A stretch of DNA of 64,000 nucleotides from G963668605 sp963668605 (GCA_963668605.1 OY764903.1:3348001-3412000), one strand, 5' to 3'; positions 50,902 through 59,651 are shown, numbered from the stretch's first letter. Notes: a model not told the origin generated them from the sequence alone. Program-made: numbers and translations.

Positions 50902-52883
50902 TTTTCCACCTGAACCAGACAGTTATAAAATGTCGGACCGCCACCAATATCGGTCAGCCGGTCCGAGGTCAAAACGTTGATGCCGCGGCCGCCGGACGAG
51001 CGCTTATTCCAGCGAACCGACGGGGCGCGCACGACGCCCGTCCGCACACCATCGCCCACATCGGCCGTCAGTTGGCACTCGCCGCGATCGTTGAAGACGC
51101 GCACGCGATCACCGGATCGAATGTATCGCGCGGCGGCATCCTCCGCGTGCATGGCGAGCATGGCTGTCTGCTCGTCGACGCTAGCGCGGTTGCCGAATGT
51201 CGAGTTCATGCTGTCGTCGTTTTTCGACGAAACAAGCTCGAGCGGAAAGCGCGCGTTGACGTGCGTAGCGCCCAGACGAGACTCGACCGGCGGCGTGTAG
51301 TCGAGACCCTCGGCCGACAGATTGCAGGGACCATCGGCGAACGGCAGAAAATCGCCGCCGGTGTTAAGCCGGACGAAATGCTCGCGCTCCAGGCGTTCGA
51401 GCGTGATGCCTTCGAGAAACGGGCTGCCGCTCGCCAGCGCACCGCGAATCATGTCGTCTTCGCTCTCGCCGAAACAAGCGTCGGCGAATCCCATGCGGGC
51501 GGCCAGCAAGCGGAAGATCTCGACGTTCGACTTCGCCTCGCCAGGAGCCGGCAACGCCGCACGCGCCATTTGCAGGTAATAGTGCCCGTAAGCGAAGTAG
51601 AGATCGGTATGCTCCAGAAACGTCGTCACTGGAAGCAGGATGTCGGCGTAATCGGCCGTGTCGGTCTGAAACTGCTCCAGCACAACTTTGAACAGGTCCG
51701 CACGCTGCAATCCTTTGAGCAACAGCGACTGATTCGGCGCGATCGCGGCGGGGTTGGAGTTATACACAACCAGCGCCTTCACGGGCGGATCGGTCAACTC
51801 CGTCAGCGCCTTGCCAAGCTCCGACATGTTGACGAGGCGCGTGGGCGCGGGCTGCAGGTCCGGACGTTCGAGCGCGTTCCGGTTCACCTGAAATGCACCC
51901 GACGTGGTCAGCAGCATACCGCCGCCGATTTCCTGCAACGAGCCCGTAAGCGCCGGGAGCATGGCGATGGCGCGCACGGCCGCTCCGCCACGTTCGCTGC
52001 GCTGCACACCGTAGTTCAGGCGAATCGCCGCGGGCCGCACGGTGGCGTACTCACGGGCGAGCGCGACGACATCCTCGCGTGGAATTCCCGTGAGCGCTTC
52101 GACGCGCTCCGGCGGATACTCTCGTGCACGTTCCACGAGCGATTCAAGACCCGTCGTCGCGCGCTCAAGGTACGCGGCGTCGTGCAAGTTCTCACGCAGG
52201 ATCACATGCGCCAGTCCCAGTGCGAGCGCAAGATCGCTGCCCGGATAGATGCCGAAGAATTTGTCGGCCAGCCGGCCCGTCTTGTTGCGCACCGGATCGA
52301 TGACGTAAAACTTCGCACCGTTGCGCCGGGCTTCGACAATGAAAGGCCAGAGGTGTACGTTTGTGCCGAGCACGTTCGCGCCCCAGGCGATGATCAGTTT
52401 CGCGTGGCGGAATTGTTCCGGATCCGTTCCATAGCGCGCGCCGAGCGTGGCCATCAACCCTGCGCCTCCCGCCGAGGAACAAATCGTGCGATCGAGCCGC
52501 GACGCGCCCAAACGATGGAAGAAACGGCGGTCCATGCCGGCGCCGTTCAGATAGCCCATGGTGCCGGCGTAGCTATAGGGCAGAATCGCCTCGGGTCCAA
52601 ACTCGGCCGCGACCGACTGCAAACGAGTCGCAGTGGTATCCAGCGCTTCGTCCCACGAGATGCGCGCGAAGCCGCCCGCGATGCGCTTCTGCGGATACAG
52701 CAGACGCTCCGGCGAATACTCGCGCTCGAGATATTGCGCGACCTTCGCGCACAGGAAACCGCGCGTAACGGGATGTTCGGGATTTCCCCGCAGCTTCGTG
52801 GCTCGCCCGTTTTCCACTGTCACAAGCAGCGAACAGCAATCGGGGCAGTCCAGCGCGCACACGGAGTGACGCACCTCAGGCAT
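50889..52883 (-). CDS. Molybdopterin-dependent oxidoreductase
   Basis: A 664-residue MopB-type enzyme with an N-terminal [4Fe-4S] domain: C9, C13, C16 or C17, and C45 (HSVCALDCPDCC; RGFLCAKV). C135 in DRTICSSAGGAGL is the likely molybdenum ligand. Downstream come IIAWGANVLGTNVHLWPF, FYVIDPVRNKTGRLADKFFG and a C-terminal dinucleotide-binding domain near SSGGRGINVLTSDRL. No twin-arginine signal, so it is probably cytoplasmic. No partner subunits (Fe-S or membrane anchor) are adjacent, unlike formate dehydrogenase or polysulfide reductase. Substrate unknown. It begins a coupled unit with a lipoprotein and a GT-C-like protein. Confidence 0.9.
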   Translation of the reverse strand: MPEVRHSVCALDCPDCCSLLVTVENGRATKLRGNPEHPVTRGFLCAKVAQYLEREYSPERLLYPQKRIAGGFARISWDEALDTTATRLQSVAAEFGPEAILPYSYAGTMGYLNGAGMDRRFFHRLGASRLDRTICSSAGGAGLMATLGARYGTDPEQFRHAKLIIAWGANVLGTNVHLWPFIVEARRNGAKFYVIDPVRNKTGRLADKFFGIYPGSDLALALGLAHVILRENLHDAAYLERATTGLESLVERAREYPPERVEALTGIPREDVVALAREYATVRPAAIRLNYGVQRSERGGAAVRAIAMLPALTGSLQEIGGGMLLTTSGAFQVNRNALERPDLQPAPTRLVNMSELGKALTELTDPPVKALVVYNSNPAAIAPNQSLLLKGLQRADLFKVVLEQFQTDTADYADILLPVTTFLEHTDLYFAYGHYYLQMARAALPAPGEAKSNVEIFRLLAARMGFADACFGESEDDMIRGALASGSPFLEGITLERLEREHFVRLNTGGDFLPFADGPCNLSAEGLDYTPPVESRLGATHVNARFPLELVSSKNDDSMNSTFGNRASVDEQTAMLAMHAEDAAARYIRSGDRVRVFNDRGECQLTADVGDGVRTGVVRAPSVRWNKRSSGGRGINVLTSDRLTDIGGGPTFYNCLVQVEKCEN

Positions 52884-52915
52884 GCTTTAATTTTTGCACA
52901 CGGCGGGCTTCTCGC

Positions 52916-53389
52916 TCACCGGCCGGTCTTGTCGAAGACCAACTGCAGGTCGGCCGTGAAGTCCGGTCCTTGAAAGTGGCGGGCCACGGTCAAAGTCTTT
53001 CCGTCTGGTGAAAGCGACCAACTGTCGTCGAGCGTGATTTCGGCGCTGTTGAACTTCGTGACATGATGCAGGTGCAGCGCCGCGCCTTCCCAGCGGACGA
53101 CGGAGCGCACAGAATTGCCGCGTATCTCGTTGACGCACTCGCCGCCGGTGCTACTGTAGCGCAGCTTGCTGGTTAGCTTCCCGGCGTTACCCAGTTCAAC
53201 GCGGTCGATTGAGATTTCGGGCTCCTGATGACGGATTACGTCGACCCATTTTGCCGGCGCGTTGTAGTTCTCGCCAAACTTACTCTTCTCGTGGTTGAGG
53301 GTCCACTCGCCGGAAAAATCCGGCTTCTTCTGCGCGGCGGCATTCAGCGCCAGGCCGGCGAAAACAGCAAGAGCCAGGACAGTCTTCAT
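52916..53389 (-). CDS. Small exported protein (PDFSGEW type)
   Basis: A 157-residue exported protein: signal peptide MKTVLALAVFAGLALNAAAQ, then KKPDFSGEWTLNHEKSKFGE, a start shared by many short acidobacterial exported proteins. The rest is predicted beta (RHQEPEISIDRVELGNAG; LSPDGKTLTVARHFQGPDF). Function unknown. It lies 32 bp upstream of the molybdopterin gene on the same strand, so it may be the first gene of that unit. Confidence 0.75.
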   Translation of the reverse strand: MKTVLALAVFAGLALNAAAQKKPDFSGEWTLNHEKSKFGENYNAPAKWVDVIRHQEPEISIDRVELGNAGKLTSKLRYSSTGGECVNEIRGNSVRSVVRWEGAALHLHHVTKFNSAEITLDDSWSLSPDGKTLTVARHFQGPDFTADLQLVFDKTGR

Positions 53390-53462
53390 GGGAGCACCTA
53401 CCGTAATATTAGCGTGGTAGTAGCCTGCCCGATGCTACAATCAGGGTTTCACGCAAAGCTTC

Positions 53463-55802
53463 ATGGATTTTCTCGAAGGTCTTAATCCCCAGCAAAAAGA
53501 GGCGGCCGGTCATATCGAAGGCCCGCTGCTGATCCTGGCCGGCGCGGGCAGCGGCAAGACGCGCGTCATCACGCAGCGCATCGCACACTTGGTTTCGAAA
53601 GGCGTACCCGGGCCCGCAATCCTTGCCGTGACGTTCACAAACAAGGCCGCCGGGGAGATGAAGGAGCGCGTCGCGGGACTGCTGGGCGCTGCCGATTACA
53701 GGCAGTCGCCGCTGATCTCCACCTTCCACTCCTTCTGCGTGCGACTGCTGCGGCGCGACGGCGATCCGCTGGCACAGATCCGGCCCGGCTTCACGCGTAA
53801 TTTCACGATCTACGACGATAGCGACCAGTTGTCGCTGATTAAGCAGATCTACCGCGCGGTGGGACTCGACGAGAAGTTCATGAACTACCGCGGCGCGCTC
53901 TCGGCGATCAGCCACGCCAAGAGCCATAAGGAGACGCCCGCCGATCTGTACCGCAAATCGGCGGACCCGAAAGCATCGAAGCTCGCCCTGATCTACGAAA
54001 AGTACGACGACAGCCTGCTGCGCGCCAACGCCATGGATTTCGACGATCTGCTGCTCGAAGCCGTGCGCCTGCTGCAACACGATCAGACGACCCGCCGGTC
54101 CTACAACGACCGCTTCGAATTCGTGATGATCGACGAGTACCAGGACACCAACCGCACGCAGTACGACTTGATGCGGCTGCTCACGCAGGCGCACTCCAAC
54201 ATCTGCGTGGTAGGCGACGAGGACCAGTCGATCTACGGCTGGCGAGGCGCCGACATCCGCAACATCCTCGACTTCGAGCACGACTATCCAGATACGAAGG
54301 TTATCCGCCTGGAACAGAATTACCGCTCGACGAAGAACATCATCGAAGCCGCAGGCCAGGTCGTAGCCCACAACTTACAGCGCAAAGGCAAGACGCTCTG
54401 GACCGCATCGAGCGCGGGCGAACCGGTGGGCCTCTATGAAGCGCACGACGGCGAAAACGAAGCTCTGTTCATCGCCGACACGATCGAAAAGCTGCTCGCG
54501 CGCGATCCACTCGAACACGTGGCCGTGCTCTATCGCACCAATTTCCAATCCCGCCAAATCGAGGAAGCGCTACGCCGCTATGGCCGTAAGTATCTCGTGG
54601 TGGGTGGACTGAGCTTCTACCAGCGCATGGAAGTGAAGGACATCCTCAGTTATCTGAAGGCCTCGATCTCACCCGCCGATTCCATCAGTTTGCTGCGCAT
54701 CATCAACACGCCGGCGCGCGGCATCGGCAAGACCACCGTTGAGCAGGTGGAGCGGTTCGCGCTCGACAACAACAGCAGTATGTGGTCCGCGATCACGCGA
54801 ATGTTGGAGGAGAAGCAGTTTCCCACACGCGCCGAAGCCGCGCTGGTGGCCTTCCGCAAGGTGATGGAGGAGTTGGTGGAGGCCGCGGCATCCGGCAAGC
54901 CCGTGCATGAAATGATCAACCTGATTCTGGAGCGCACCGGCTACCAGAAGATGCTTGAGACGGACCCTTCGCCCGATTCCGAAACGCGTCTTGAGAATCT
55001 AAACGAGCTTGTCAACGCCGCCGCGGATGCTTCCGAGCGCGGCGAAACGCTGGCCGACTTCATGGATCACGCCGCGCTCGTCGCAGACAGCGATCAACTT
55101 GACGAGACAGCCCTCGTCTCGCTGCTGACGATTCACAACGCCAAGGGTCTGGAGTTCCCCGTCGTCTTTTTGGCGGGCCTGGAAGAGGGACTCTTTCCGC
55201 ACAGCCGCTCCAAGGACGATGCCGACGCCATGGAAGAGGAGCGACGGCTCTGCTATGTCGGCATGACGCGTGCACGCAAGCGGCTGTTCCTGACTTGGGC
55301 GCGCTCGCGGCGCCGATGGGGCGGCGGATCTCCCGAGGCCTGCCTGCCGTCGCGCTTTCTGCGCGAGGTGCCCGTGGAACTGACCGAACGGTTCGGCGTG
55401 GCGCGCGGCGCTTCGCAAGTGGATCTTTTCGCCGAGCGCCATTCCGTGCGCGAGTCCGTCAAGAAAAACATTTACAACGGCAAGACTTACAACTCGCTCG
55501 AGAATATTTCGCAATTTTTCCAGGAGCGCGGTGTCGCGCCTCCAGCGCCTCCAGTGCCTCCCGCAGCCCTGAAACCGGCGGTCGCGGCGCCAATCCGACC
55601 CGCCGCGCCGGCGACTAAACCGCCAGCCTCAAAACCGAAAGGGTTGCGAACGGGAGCCATTATCCAGCATTCTAAGTACGGTAGGGGTACGGTGCTTCGC
55701 CAGGAAGGCGAGGGTGACGACGCCAAGCTGACCGTCAGTTTCCCGGGCTATGGCCTGAAGAAGCTAATCGCAAAATACGCAGGATTGAAAGTACAGGAAT
55801 GA
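53463..55802 (+). CDS. pcrA: ATP-dependent DNA helicase PcrA/UvrD
   Basis: A 779-residue superfamily 1A helicase for repair and recombination. Motif I is LILAGAGSGKTRVI (about 24-36), motif Ia AVTFTNKAAGEMKER, motif II VMIDEYQDTN, motif III VGDEDQSIYGWRGAD, motif IV YRS, motif V ALVSLLTIHNAKGLEF, motif VI RLCYVGMTRARKRL. The C-terminal tail is Pro/Ala rich followed by a small Tudor-like fold (QHSKYGRGTVLRQEGEGDDA). The ATG of a small basic protein overlaps its stop. Confidence 0.97.
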   Translation: MDFLEGLNPQQKEAAGHIEGPLLILAGAGSGKTRVITQRIAHLVSKGVPGPAILAVTFTNKAAGEMKERVAGLLGAADYRQSPLISTFHSFCVRLLRRDGDPLAQIRPGFTRNFTIYDDSDQLSLIKQIYRAVGLDEKFMNYRGALSAISHAKSHKETPADLYRKSADPKASKLALIYEKYDDSLLRANAMDFDDLLLEAVRLLQHDQTTRRSYNDRFEFVMIDEYQDTNRTQYDLMRLLTQAHSNICVVGDEDQSIYGWRGADIRNILDFEHDYPDTKVIRLEQNYRSTKNIIEAAGQVVAHNLQRKGKTLWTASSAGEPVGLYEAHDGENEALFIADTIEKLLARDPLEHVAVLYRTNFQSRQIEEALRRYGRKYLVVGGLSFYQRMEVKDILSYLKASISPADSISLLRIINTPARGIGKTTVEQVERFALDNNSSMWSAITRMLEEKQFPTRAEAALVAFRKVMEELVEAAASGKPVHEMINLILERTGYQKMLETDPSPDSETRLENLNELVNAAADASERGETLADFMDHAALVADSDQLDETALVSLLTIHNAKGLEFPVVFLAGLEEGLFPHSRSKDDADAMEEERRLCYVGMTRARKRLFLTWARSRRRWGGGSPEACLPSRFLREVPVELTERFGVARGASQVDLFAERHSVRESVKKNIYNGKTYNSLENISQFFQERGVAPPAPPVPPAALKPAVAAPIRPAAPATKPPASKPKGLRTGAIIQHSKYGRGTVLRQEGEGDDAKLTVSFPGYGLKKLIAKYAGLKVQE

Positions 55803-55957
55803 ACACGAAGACTATTACCGACAAGACAGAGCGCAAGGTCGCCAAGCGGGCAGCCCGCAAGAAAGCCGCGCCGAAGGCCAAACGCGCATCCGGTGTCGCA
55901 CGCGGCTCAATGAAGAAGAAAGTAGCGCAGGCGGTCCGAGGCCAGCGCAAACGCTAA
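55799..55957 (+). CDS. Tiny lysine/arginine-rich protein coupled to pcrA
   Basis: A 52-residue protein with no acidic patch: MNTKTITDKTERKVAKRAAR then KKAAPKAKRASGVARG and MKKKVAQAVRGQRKR. The ATG overlaps the pcrA stop in ATGA, so it is translated with the helicase. Lysine-alanine repeats resemble the tails of histone H1-like and Ku-type proteins that bind DNA by charge. It is probably real because the reading frame sits exactly at the coupling site and its composition is extreme. DNA binding is inferred. Confidence 0.6.
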   Translation: MNTKTITDKTERKVAKRAARKKAAPKAKRASGVARGSMKKKVAQAVRGQRKR

Positions 55958-55981
55958 CGGCTACTAATCTCCCAGTAGTGA

Positions 55982-56046
55982 CCCATTGACCTATTGGCTC
56001 CATCCGGCACGGCCGCGCGGCTGCGGCCTGCCAGTGGGTCAATGGG
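55982..56046. repeat. Inverted repeat before the permease gene
   Basis: CCCATTGAC at 55982-55990 and GTCAATGGG at 56038-56046 pair over nine bases (ten with the neighbouring C-G), around a 47-nt GC-rich loop with short internal palindromes. A further GACCCATCAATG follows at 56048-56059, including the permease ATG. The spacing resembles the hairpin in the tuf leader. Function unknown. Confidence 0.45.
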
Positions 56047-56056
56047 CGACCCATCA

Positions 56057-57556
56057 ATGAGCCAGCTATTCAAGACCAAGAGCATAGATGCGCTGATCGC
56101 CGCTTCGGAGGATCCGGAAAAACGATTGAGCAAATCGCTTGGCCCGTGGAGTCTCACGGCGCTGGGCGTCGGCGCAGTGATCGGCTCCGGCATCTTTATT
56201 CTCACGGGCACCGCCGCGGCGGGCGAGACGCTGAGTTTCCGTTCGGTCTTGCACGCGCCGATTCTCGACCTGCTCATGAACGGCCCAAATGCGATCTCTA
56301 CGATCGGGCGGCCGGGTGCAGGTCCGGCCATCGCGCTGTCGTTCGCATTGGTGGCGATCGCCTGTAGCTTCGCGGCGCTGTGCTACGCGGAACTTGCCTC
56401 GATGATTCCCATCGCCGGAAGTGCCTACACGTATGTGTATGCGACGCTCGGGGAACTCCTCGCCTGGATTATCGGATGGGATCTGATTCTCGAATATGCC
56501 GTTTCCAACATGGCCGTGGCCGTAGGTTTCTCGGCCTATTTCAACGATATTCTCGATAGCGTTTTCGGGGCGCACCTGCCCGTCGAACTCTCGCAGCCGC
56601 TGCTGCGCGGAGGCCAATTCACAGGCGGCTGGTTCAATCTGCCCGCGTTTTTGATTCTGATGATTCTGACGTGGATCCTGGTGCGCGGCGTGAAAGAAAG
56701 CGCCGAGACCAACAACGTGATGGTAGGCGTGAAGGTGCTTGCGATCCTGATCTTCGTCATCGGCGCGGCGCGCGCGGTCGACACCGCGAACTGGCATCCC
56801 TTCATGCCCAACGGCTTCCCCGGCGTACTTACCGGCGCCGCCATCGTCTTCTTCACGTACATCGGATTCGATTCGGTCTCGACGGCGGCGGAAGAGTGCA
56901 AGAACCCGCAGCGCGACATGCCCATCGGCATCATCGCTACGCTAGTCGTGTGCGCGATTTTGTACTGCTCGGTGGCGATCGTGCTGACCGGCATCGCCAA
57001 TTACAAGACGCTGAACAACGCCGCGCCCGTCGTCAATGCGCTGCACGCGTTAGGCTATGAGAACATACGCCGATGGGTGGGCGTCGGCGCGATCATTGGG
57101 ATGGTTTCTTCTCTGCTGGTCTTCCAGTACGGGCAGGCGCGGATCTGGTTTGCGATGTCGCGCGACCGCCTGCTGCCGGCGTTCTTCTCGAAGGTGCATC
57201 CGAAACATCGCACGCCGCATATCAGCACGTGGGTCGCAGGGCTCGCGGTCGGCATCCCCGCCGGAGTCTGGGACATCGACACGTTCGCAGACCTGGCGAA
57301 CATCGGCACGCTCTTCGCGTTTATTCTGGTCTCGCTGGGCGTGATTGTACTGCGCAAGAAGCAGCCCGAACGCCGCCGCGGATTCCGCGTGCCGTGGGTT
57401 CCGCTGCTGCCCGCCATCTCGATTTTGTGCTGCCTGGTGCTGATGGTGAGCCTGCCGCTGCAAACTTGGATTCGCTTCTTTGTGTGGCTGGCCATCGGCT
57501 TAGGCATCTACTTCGCTTTCGGGAAAAGACATAGCGCGCTCAACGAACAGAATTGA
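56057..57556 (+). CDS. APC-family amino acid permease
   Basis: A 499-residue transporter with twelve or more membrane helices. After MSQLFKTKSIDALIAASEDP comes the APC signature LGVGAVIGSGIFILTGTAAA (helix 1), followed by a helix with FVIGAARAVDTANWHPFMPN in the loop and FTYIGFDSVSTAAEECKNPQ (helix 6 region). It most resembles the cationic amino acid transporter (CAT) group. The ATG at 56057 is preferred; the open frame begins at 55994. It is monocistronic as far as seen. Confidence 0.92.
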   Translation: MSQLFKTKSIDALIAASEDPEKRLSKSLGPWSLTALGVGAVIGSGIFILTGTAAAGETLSFRSVLHAPILDLLMNGPNAISTIGRPGAGPAIALSFALVAIACSFAALCYAELASMIPIAGSAYTYVYATLGELLAWIIGWDLILEYAVSNMAVAVGFSAYFNDILDSVFGAHLPVELSQPLLRGGQFTGGWFNLPAFLILMILTWILVRGVKESAETNNVMVGVKVLAILIFVIGAARAVDTANWHPFMPNGFPGVLTGAAIVFFTYIGFDSVSTAAEECKNPQRDMPIGIIATLVVCAILYCSVAIVLTGIANYKTLNNAAPVVNALHALGYENIRRWVGVGAIIGMVSSLLVFQYGQARIWFAMSRDRLLPAFFSKVHPKHRTPHISTWVAGLAVGIPAGVWDIDTFADLANIGTLFAFILVSLGVIVLRKKQPERRRGFRVPWVPLLPAISILCCLVLMVSLPLQTWIRFFVWLAIGLGIYFAFGKRHSALNEQN

Positions 57557-57628
57557 GCCTTATACTTACTGCTGTTCAAGAGTGGGACAGCACACGCGAA
57601 AGGCGGGGAGCCACCGCCGCTCACGGTC

Positions 57629-57724
57629 AACAGTGCCGATAGCGACCGGAGGCTGCGATTCCACGGAGTTCGCGAGGAAATTGAAGTATTCCCGCCACCC
57701 GTCGCTGCCGCTCCGGGCACTGTT
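57629..57724. repeat. Palindromic repeat copy B
   Basis: AACAGTGCC (57629-57637) pairs with GGCACTGTT (57716-57724); an inner pair AGCGACCGGAGGC against a near-complement GCCACCCGTCGCT continues the stem at 11 of 13 positions. GGCTGCGATT in the loop side matches copies A and C. It lies in the gap between the permease and atpZ. Confidence 0.75.
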
Positions 57725-57753
57725 TGACAGATTGCGGGTTGAAGATCGGAATT

Positions 57754-57861
57754 CCAAACGGTGCCGGAAGCGCTAGCGACCGGAGGCTGCGATTTCACCA
57801 CCTCATGCCGATAACTGGAGTATTCACGCCTCCTGTCGATTGCGCTCTCGGTGCCGTTTGG
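57754..57861. repeat. Palindromic repeat copy C
   Basis: CCAAACGG (57754-57761) pairs with CCGTTTGG (57854-57861), and AGCGCTAGCGACCGGAGGC pairs imperfectly (15 of 19) with its partner near 57827-57845. It contains GGTGCCGGAAGCGCTAGCGA, matching copy A apart from a few bases. It ends 33 bp before atpZ and follows copy B by 29 bp. Confidence 0.75.
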
Positions 57862-57893
57862 ACAAGAGTGCCTTATACTGGCGGAAGACGGTC

Positions 57894-58130
57894 ATGAAAC
57901 AGGATCGGCGCGACAAGAATCCGTGGGAGATGGTTGGCCGCTACACGTCGCTCGCGATGCTGTTGCCGGTCAGCACCTTTGTGGGTTACGCGATCGGCTA
58001 CCTGCTCGACAAGTGGCTCGGTACGACGTGGCTCTACCTGCCGTGCCTGCTGCTCGGCATCGTCGCCGGCTTCGTCTCGCTGCTGCGCGAACTTCAGAAA
58101 GACACAAACGATCAAGATGCCGGGCGATAA
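57894..58130 (+). CDS. atpZ: ATP synthase-associated protein AtpZ
   Basis: A 78-residue protein with two membrane helices (LAMLLPVSTFVGYAIGYLLD and LYLPCLLLGIVAGFVSLLRE) and the AtpZ/gene 1 style MKQDRRDKNPWEMVGRYTSL start. AtpZ helps transport Mg2+ or assists c-ring assembly. It opens the F0 operon; the ATG at 57894 is chosen over an upstream in-frame TTG. Its stop overlaps atpI by 14 bp. Confidence 0.85.
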   Translation: MKQDRRDKNPWEMVGRYTSLAMLLPVSTFVGYAIGYLLDKWLGTTWLYLPCLLLGIVAGFVSLLRELQKDTNDQDAGR

Positions 58131-58512
58131 CGCCATAGACGACGCGTTCTTCGAGCGTGCCTACCGCCGGATGTTTGTGCTGATGGCCGTGTGTGGCGCG
58201 ATTGGCACGATAGTGGCGCTTTGGAGCCACGGAATTCGCGGTGCGGCGGGTTTCCTGCTGGGCGCCCTCTTCTCCATCTTCAACTTCCGCTCGTTCAAGC
58301 AACTTGCGCATTCGCTCGGCCGAAACGGACCGCCCAACAAGGGCTGGCGCGCCTTCGTTTTCGGAGCCCGTTATTTCCTCTTTGGAATCGTCGGGTATGT
58401 TATAGTGAAGGTCTTTGGAATAAGCCTCTTGACGGTGTTGGCGGGGCTCTTCGTGGCCGCTGCCGCCGTGCTTCTGGAAATCATTTACGAGCTAATTTAT
58501 GCAAGAGCATGA
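58117..58512 (+). CDS. atpI: ATP synthase subunit I
   Basis: A 131-residue protein with four membrane helices (ARRMF-type start FFERAYRRMFVLMAVCGAIG; GFLLGALFSIFNFRSFKQLA; RYFLFGIVGYVIVKVFGISL; a last one ending LLEIIYELIYARA). AtpI is the c-ring assembly factor of F-type ATPases. ATG at 58117 overlaps atpZ; its end overlaps atpB by 14 bp. Confidence 0.8.
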   Translation: MPGDNAIDDAFFERAYRRMFVLMAVCGAIGTIVALWSHGIRGAAGFLLGALFSIFNFRSFKQLAHSLGRNGPPNKGWRAFVFGARYFLFGIVGYVIVKVFGISLLTVLAGLFVAAAAVLLEIIYELIYARA

Positions 58513-59233
58513 ACTCTGGTTTACTAAACTATTCAACGATTTTGCGCCCGGCTTGGGCTCCTCGATTCTGAACCTAGTTGGCGTCCACGCGGAGAACCCG
58601 GCGCGGCCCTGGGCCAACTTCATCACGATGCAGATCCTTGTGTTCTTCCTCGTGGTCGTGGTCTTTGCGATGCTTCGCCCGCGTCTCTCGATGGACAAGC
58701 CCGGCACGTTCCAACATGTCTTCGAGCTGATCTATGAATTCCTGCGGGATCTCGCCGAGGACATCATCGGGCACGAAGGCAAGCACTATCTTTCTTTTTG
58801 CGGCACGCTCTTCCTCTTCATTCTGTTCGGCAACCTGCTCGGCGTCGTACCCACGTTCGAATCGCCGACCATGTTCCCGTACGTACCGGCCGGTTGCGCC
58901 ATCGCGGCATTCCTGTATTACAACGTCATGGGTTTCCGCGCCAACGGAGTGTCGTACGTGAAGCACTACATGGGACCTATTCCATTGCTCACGCCGCTGA
59001 TGCTGCCCATTGAAGTCATCAGTAATCTGGCGCGTCCGATTTCGCTCACCATCCGTCTTTTTGCCAACATGTACGCAGGCGAGATGGTCACGCTGGTTTT
59101 CATGAGCCTCGTGCCCGTCGCCGTGCCCGCCGTCTTCATGGGTCTGCACGTCTTCGTAGCGTTGTTGCAGGCATATATCTTCACGCTGCTGACCATGGTG
59201 TATATATCCGGCGCCGTGGCGCACGAACATTAA
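58499..59233 (+). CDS. atpB: ATP synthase F0 subunit a
   Basis: Subunit a forms the proton half-channels against the c-ring. The 244 residues have five to six membrane helices and the conserved arginine in ARPISLTIRLFANMYAGEMV. The C-terminal helix reads LLQAYIFTLLTMVYISGAVA. Its start overlaps atpI in a coupled arrangement. Confidence 0.96.
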   Translation: MQEHELWFTKLFNDFAPGLGSSILNLVGVHAENPARPWANFITMQILVFFLVVVVFAMLRPRLSMDKPGTFQHVFELIYEFLRDLAEDIIGHEGKHYLSFCGTLFLFILFGNLLGVVPTFESPTMFPYVPAGCAIAAFLYYNVMGFRANGVSYVKHYMGPIPLLTPLMLPIEVISNLARPISLTIRLFANMYAGEMVTLVFMSLVPVAVPAVFMGLHVFVALLQAYIFTLLTMVYISGAVAHEH

Positions 59234-59326
59234 TACCGGCTTTATGCGCTTCCAATGTGAGCCCGGCTGCAGCAGGATGACGGGAACCACCGCCTGGGAG
59301 CGAATTTATTCCAAGGAGAAAGTTCG

Positions 59327-59638
59327 ATGAAACTGAAGACCATTCTGATTTTGATGTTGCTGTTCGTCATCGCCGCCCCGTTGTTTGCGCAGGGCGGAGC
59401 CGCGGCCGTCTCCGACGAGAAGGGCAAGTGGATTGTCATCACTGCCGGCTTCTCGATGGCGATTGCCAGCGGTCTCTGCGGTCTGGCGCAGGGCAAGGCG
59501 GTCGGCTCGGCGGCAGAGGCGATGGCGCGCAATCCAGGCGCTGCCGGAGCCATCCGTTTCGCACTGATTCTCGGTCTTGCGCTGATCGAATCGCTGGCGT
59601 TGTACACGCTCGTGATCATCTTCGCGAAAGTCAACTAG
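59327..59638 (+). CDS. atpE: ATP synthase F0 subunit c with signal-like leader
   Basis: Subunit c builds the rotating ring. The core two helices are SMAIASGLCGLAQGKAVGSA and FALILGLALIESLALYTLVI, with the ion-binding glutamate E88 and S89 next to it. The first 30 residues (MKLKTILILMLLFVIAAPLF, then AQGGAAAV) look like a cleavable leader, making the protein 103 residues against about 75-85 usual. The loop motif of R/N/P (ARNPGAAG) is intact. The Q expected at the Na+ site is replaced by C51, so proton coupling is likelier. It ends the operon; F1 genes are elsewhere. Confidence 0.94.
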   Translation: MKLKTILILMLLFVIAAPLFAQGGAAAVSDEKGKWIVITAGFSMAIASGLCGLAQGKAVGSAAEAMARNPGAAGAIRFALILGLALIESLALYTLVIIFAKVN

Positions 59639-59651
59639 TTAAACTGCAATC

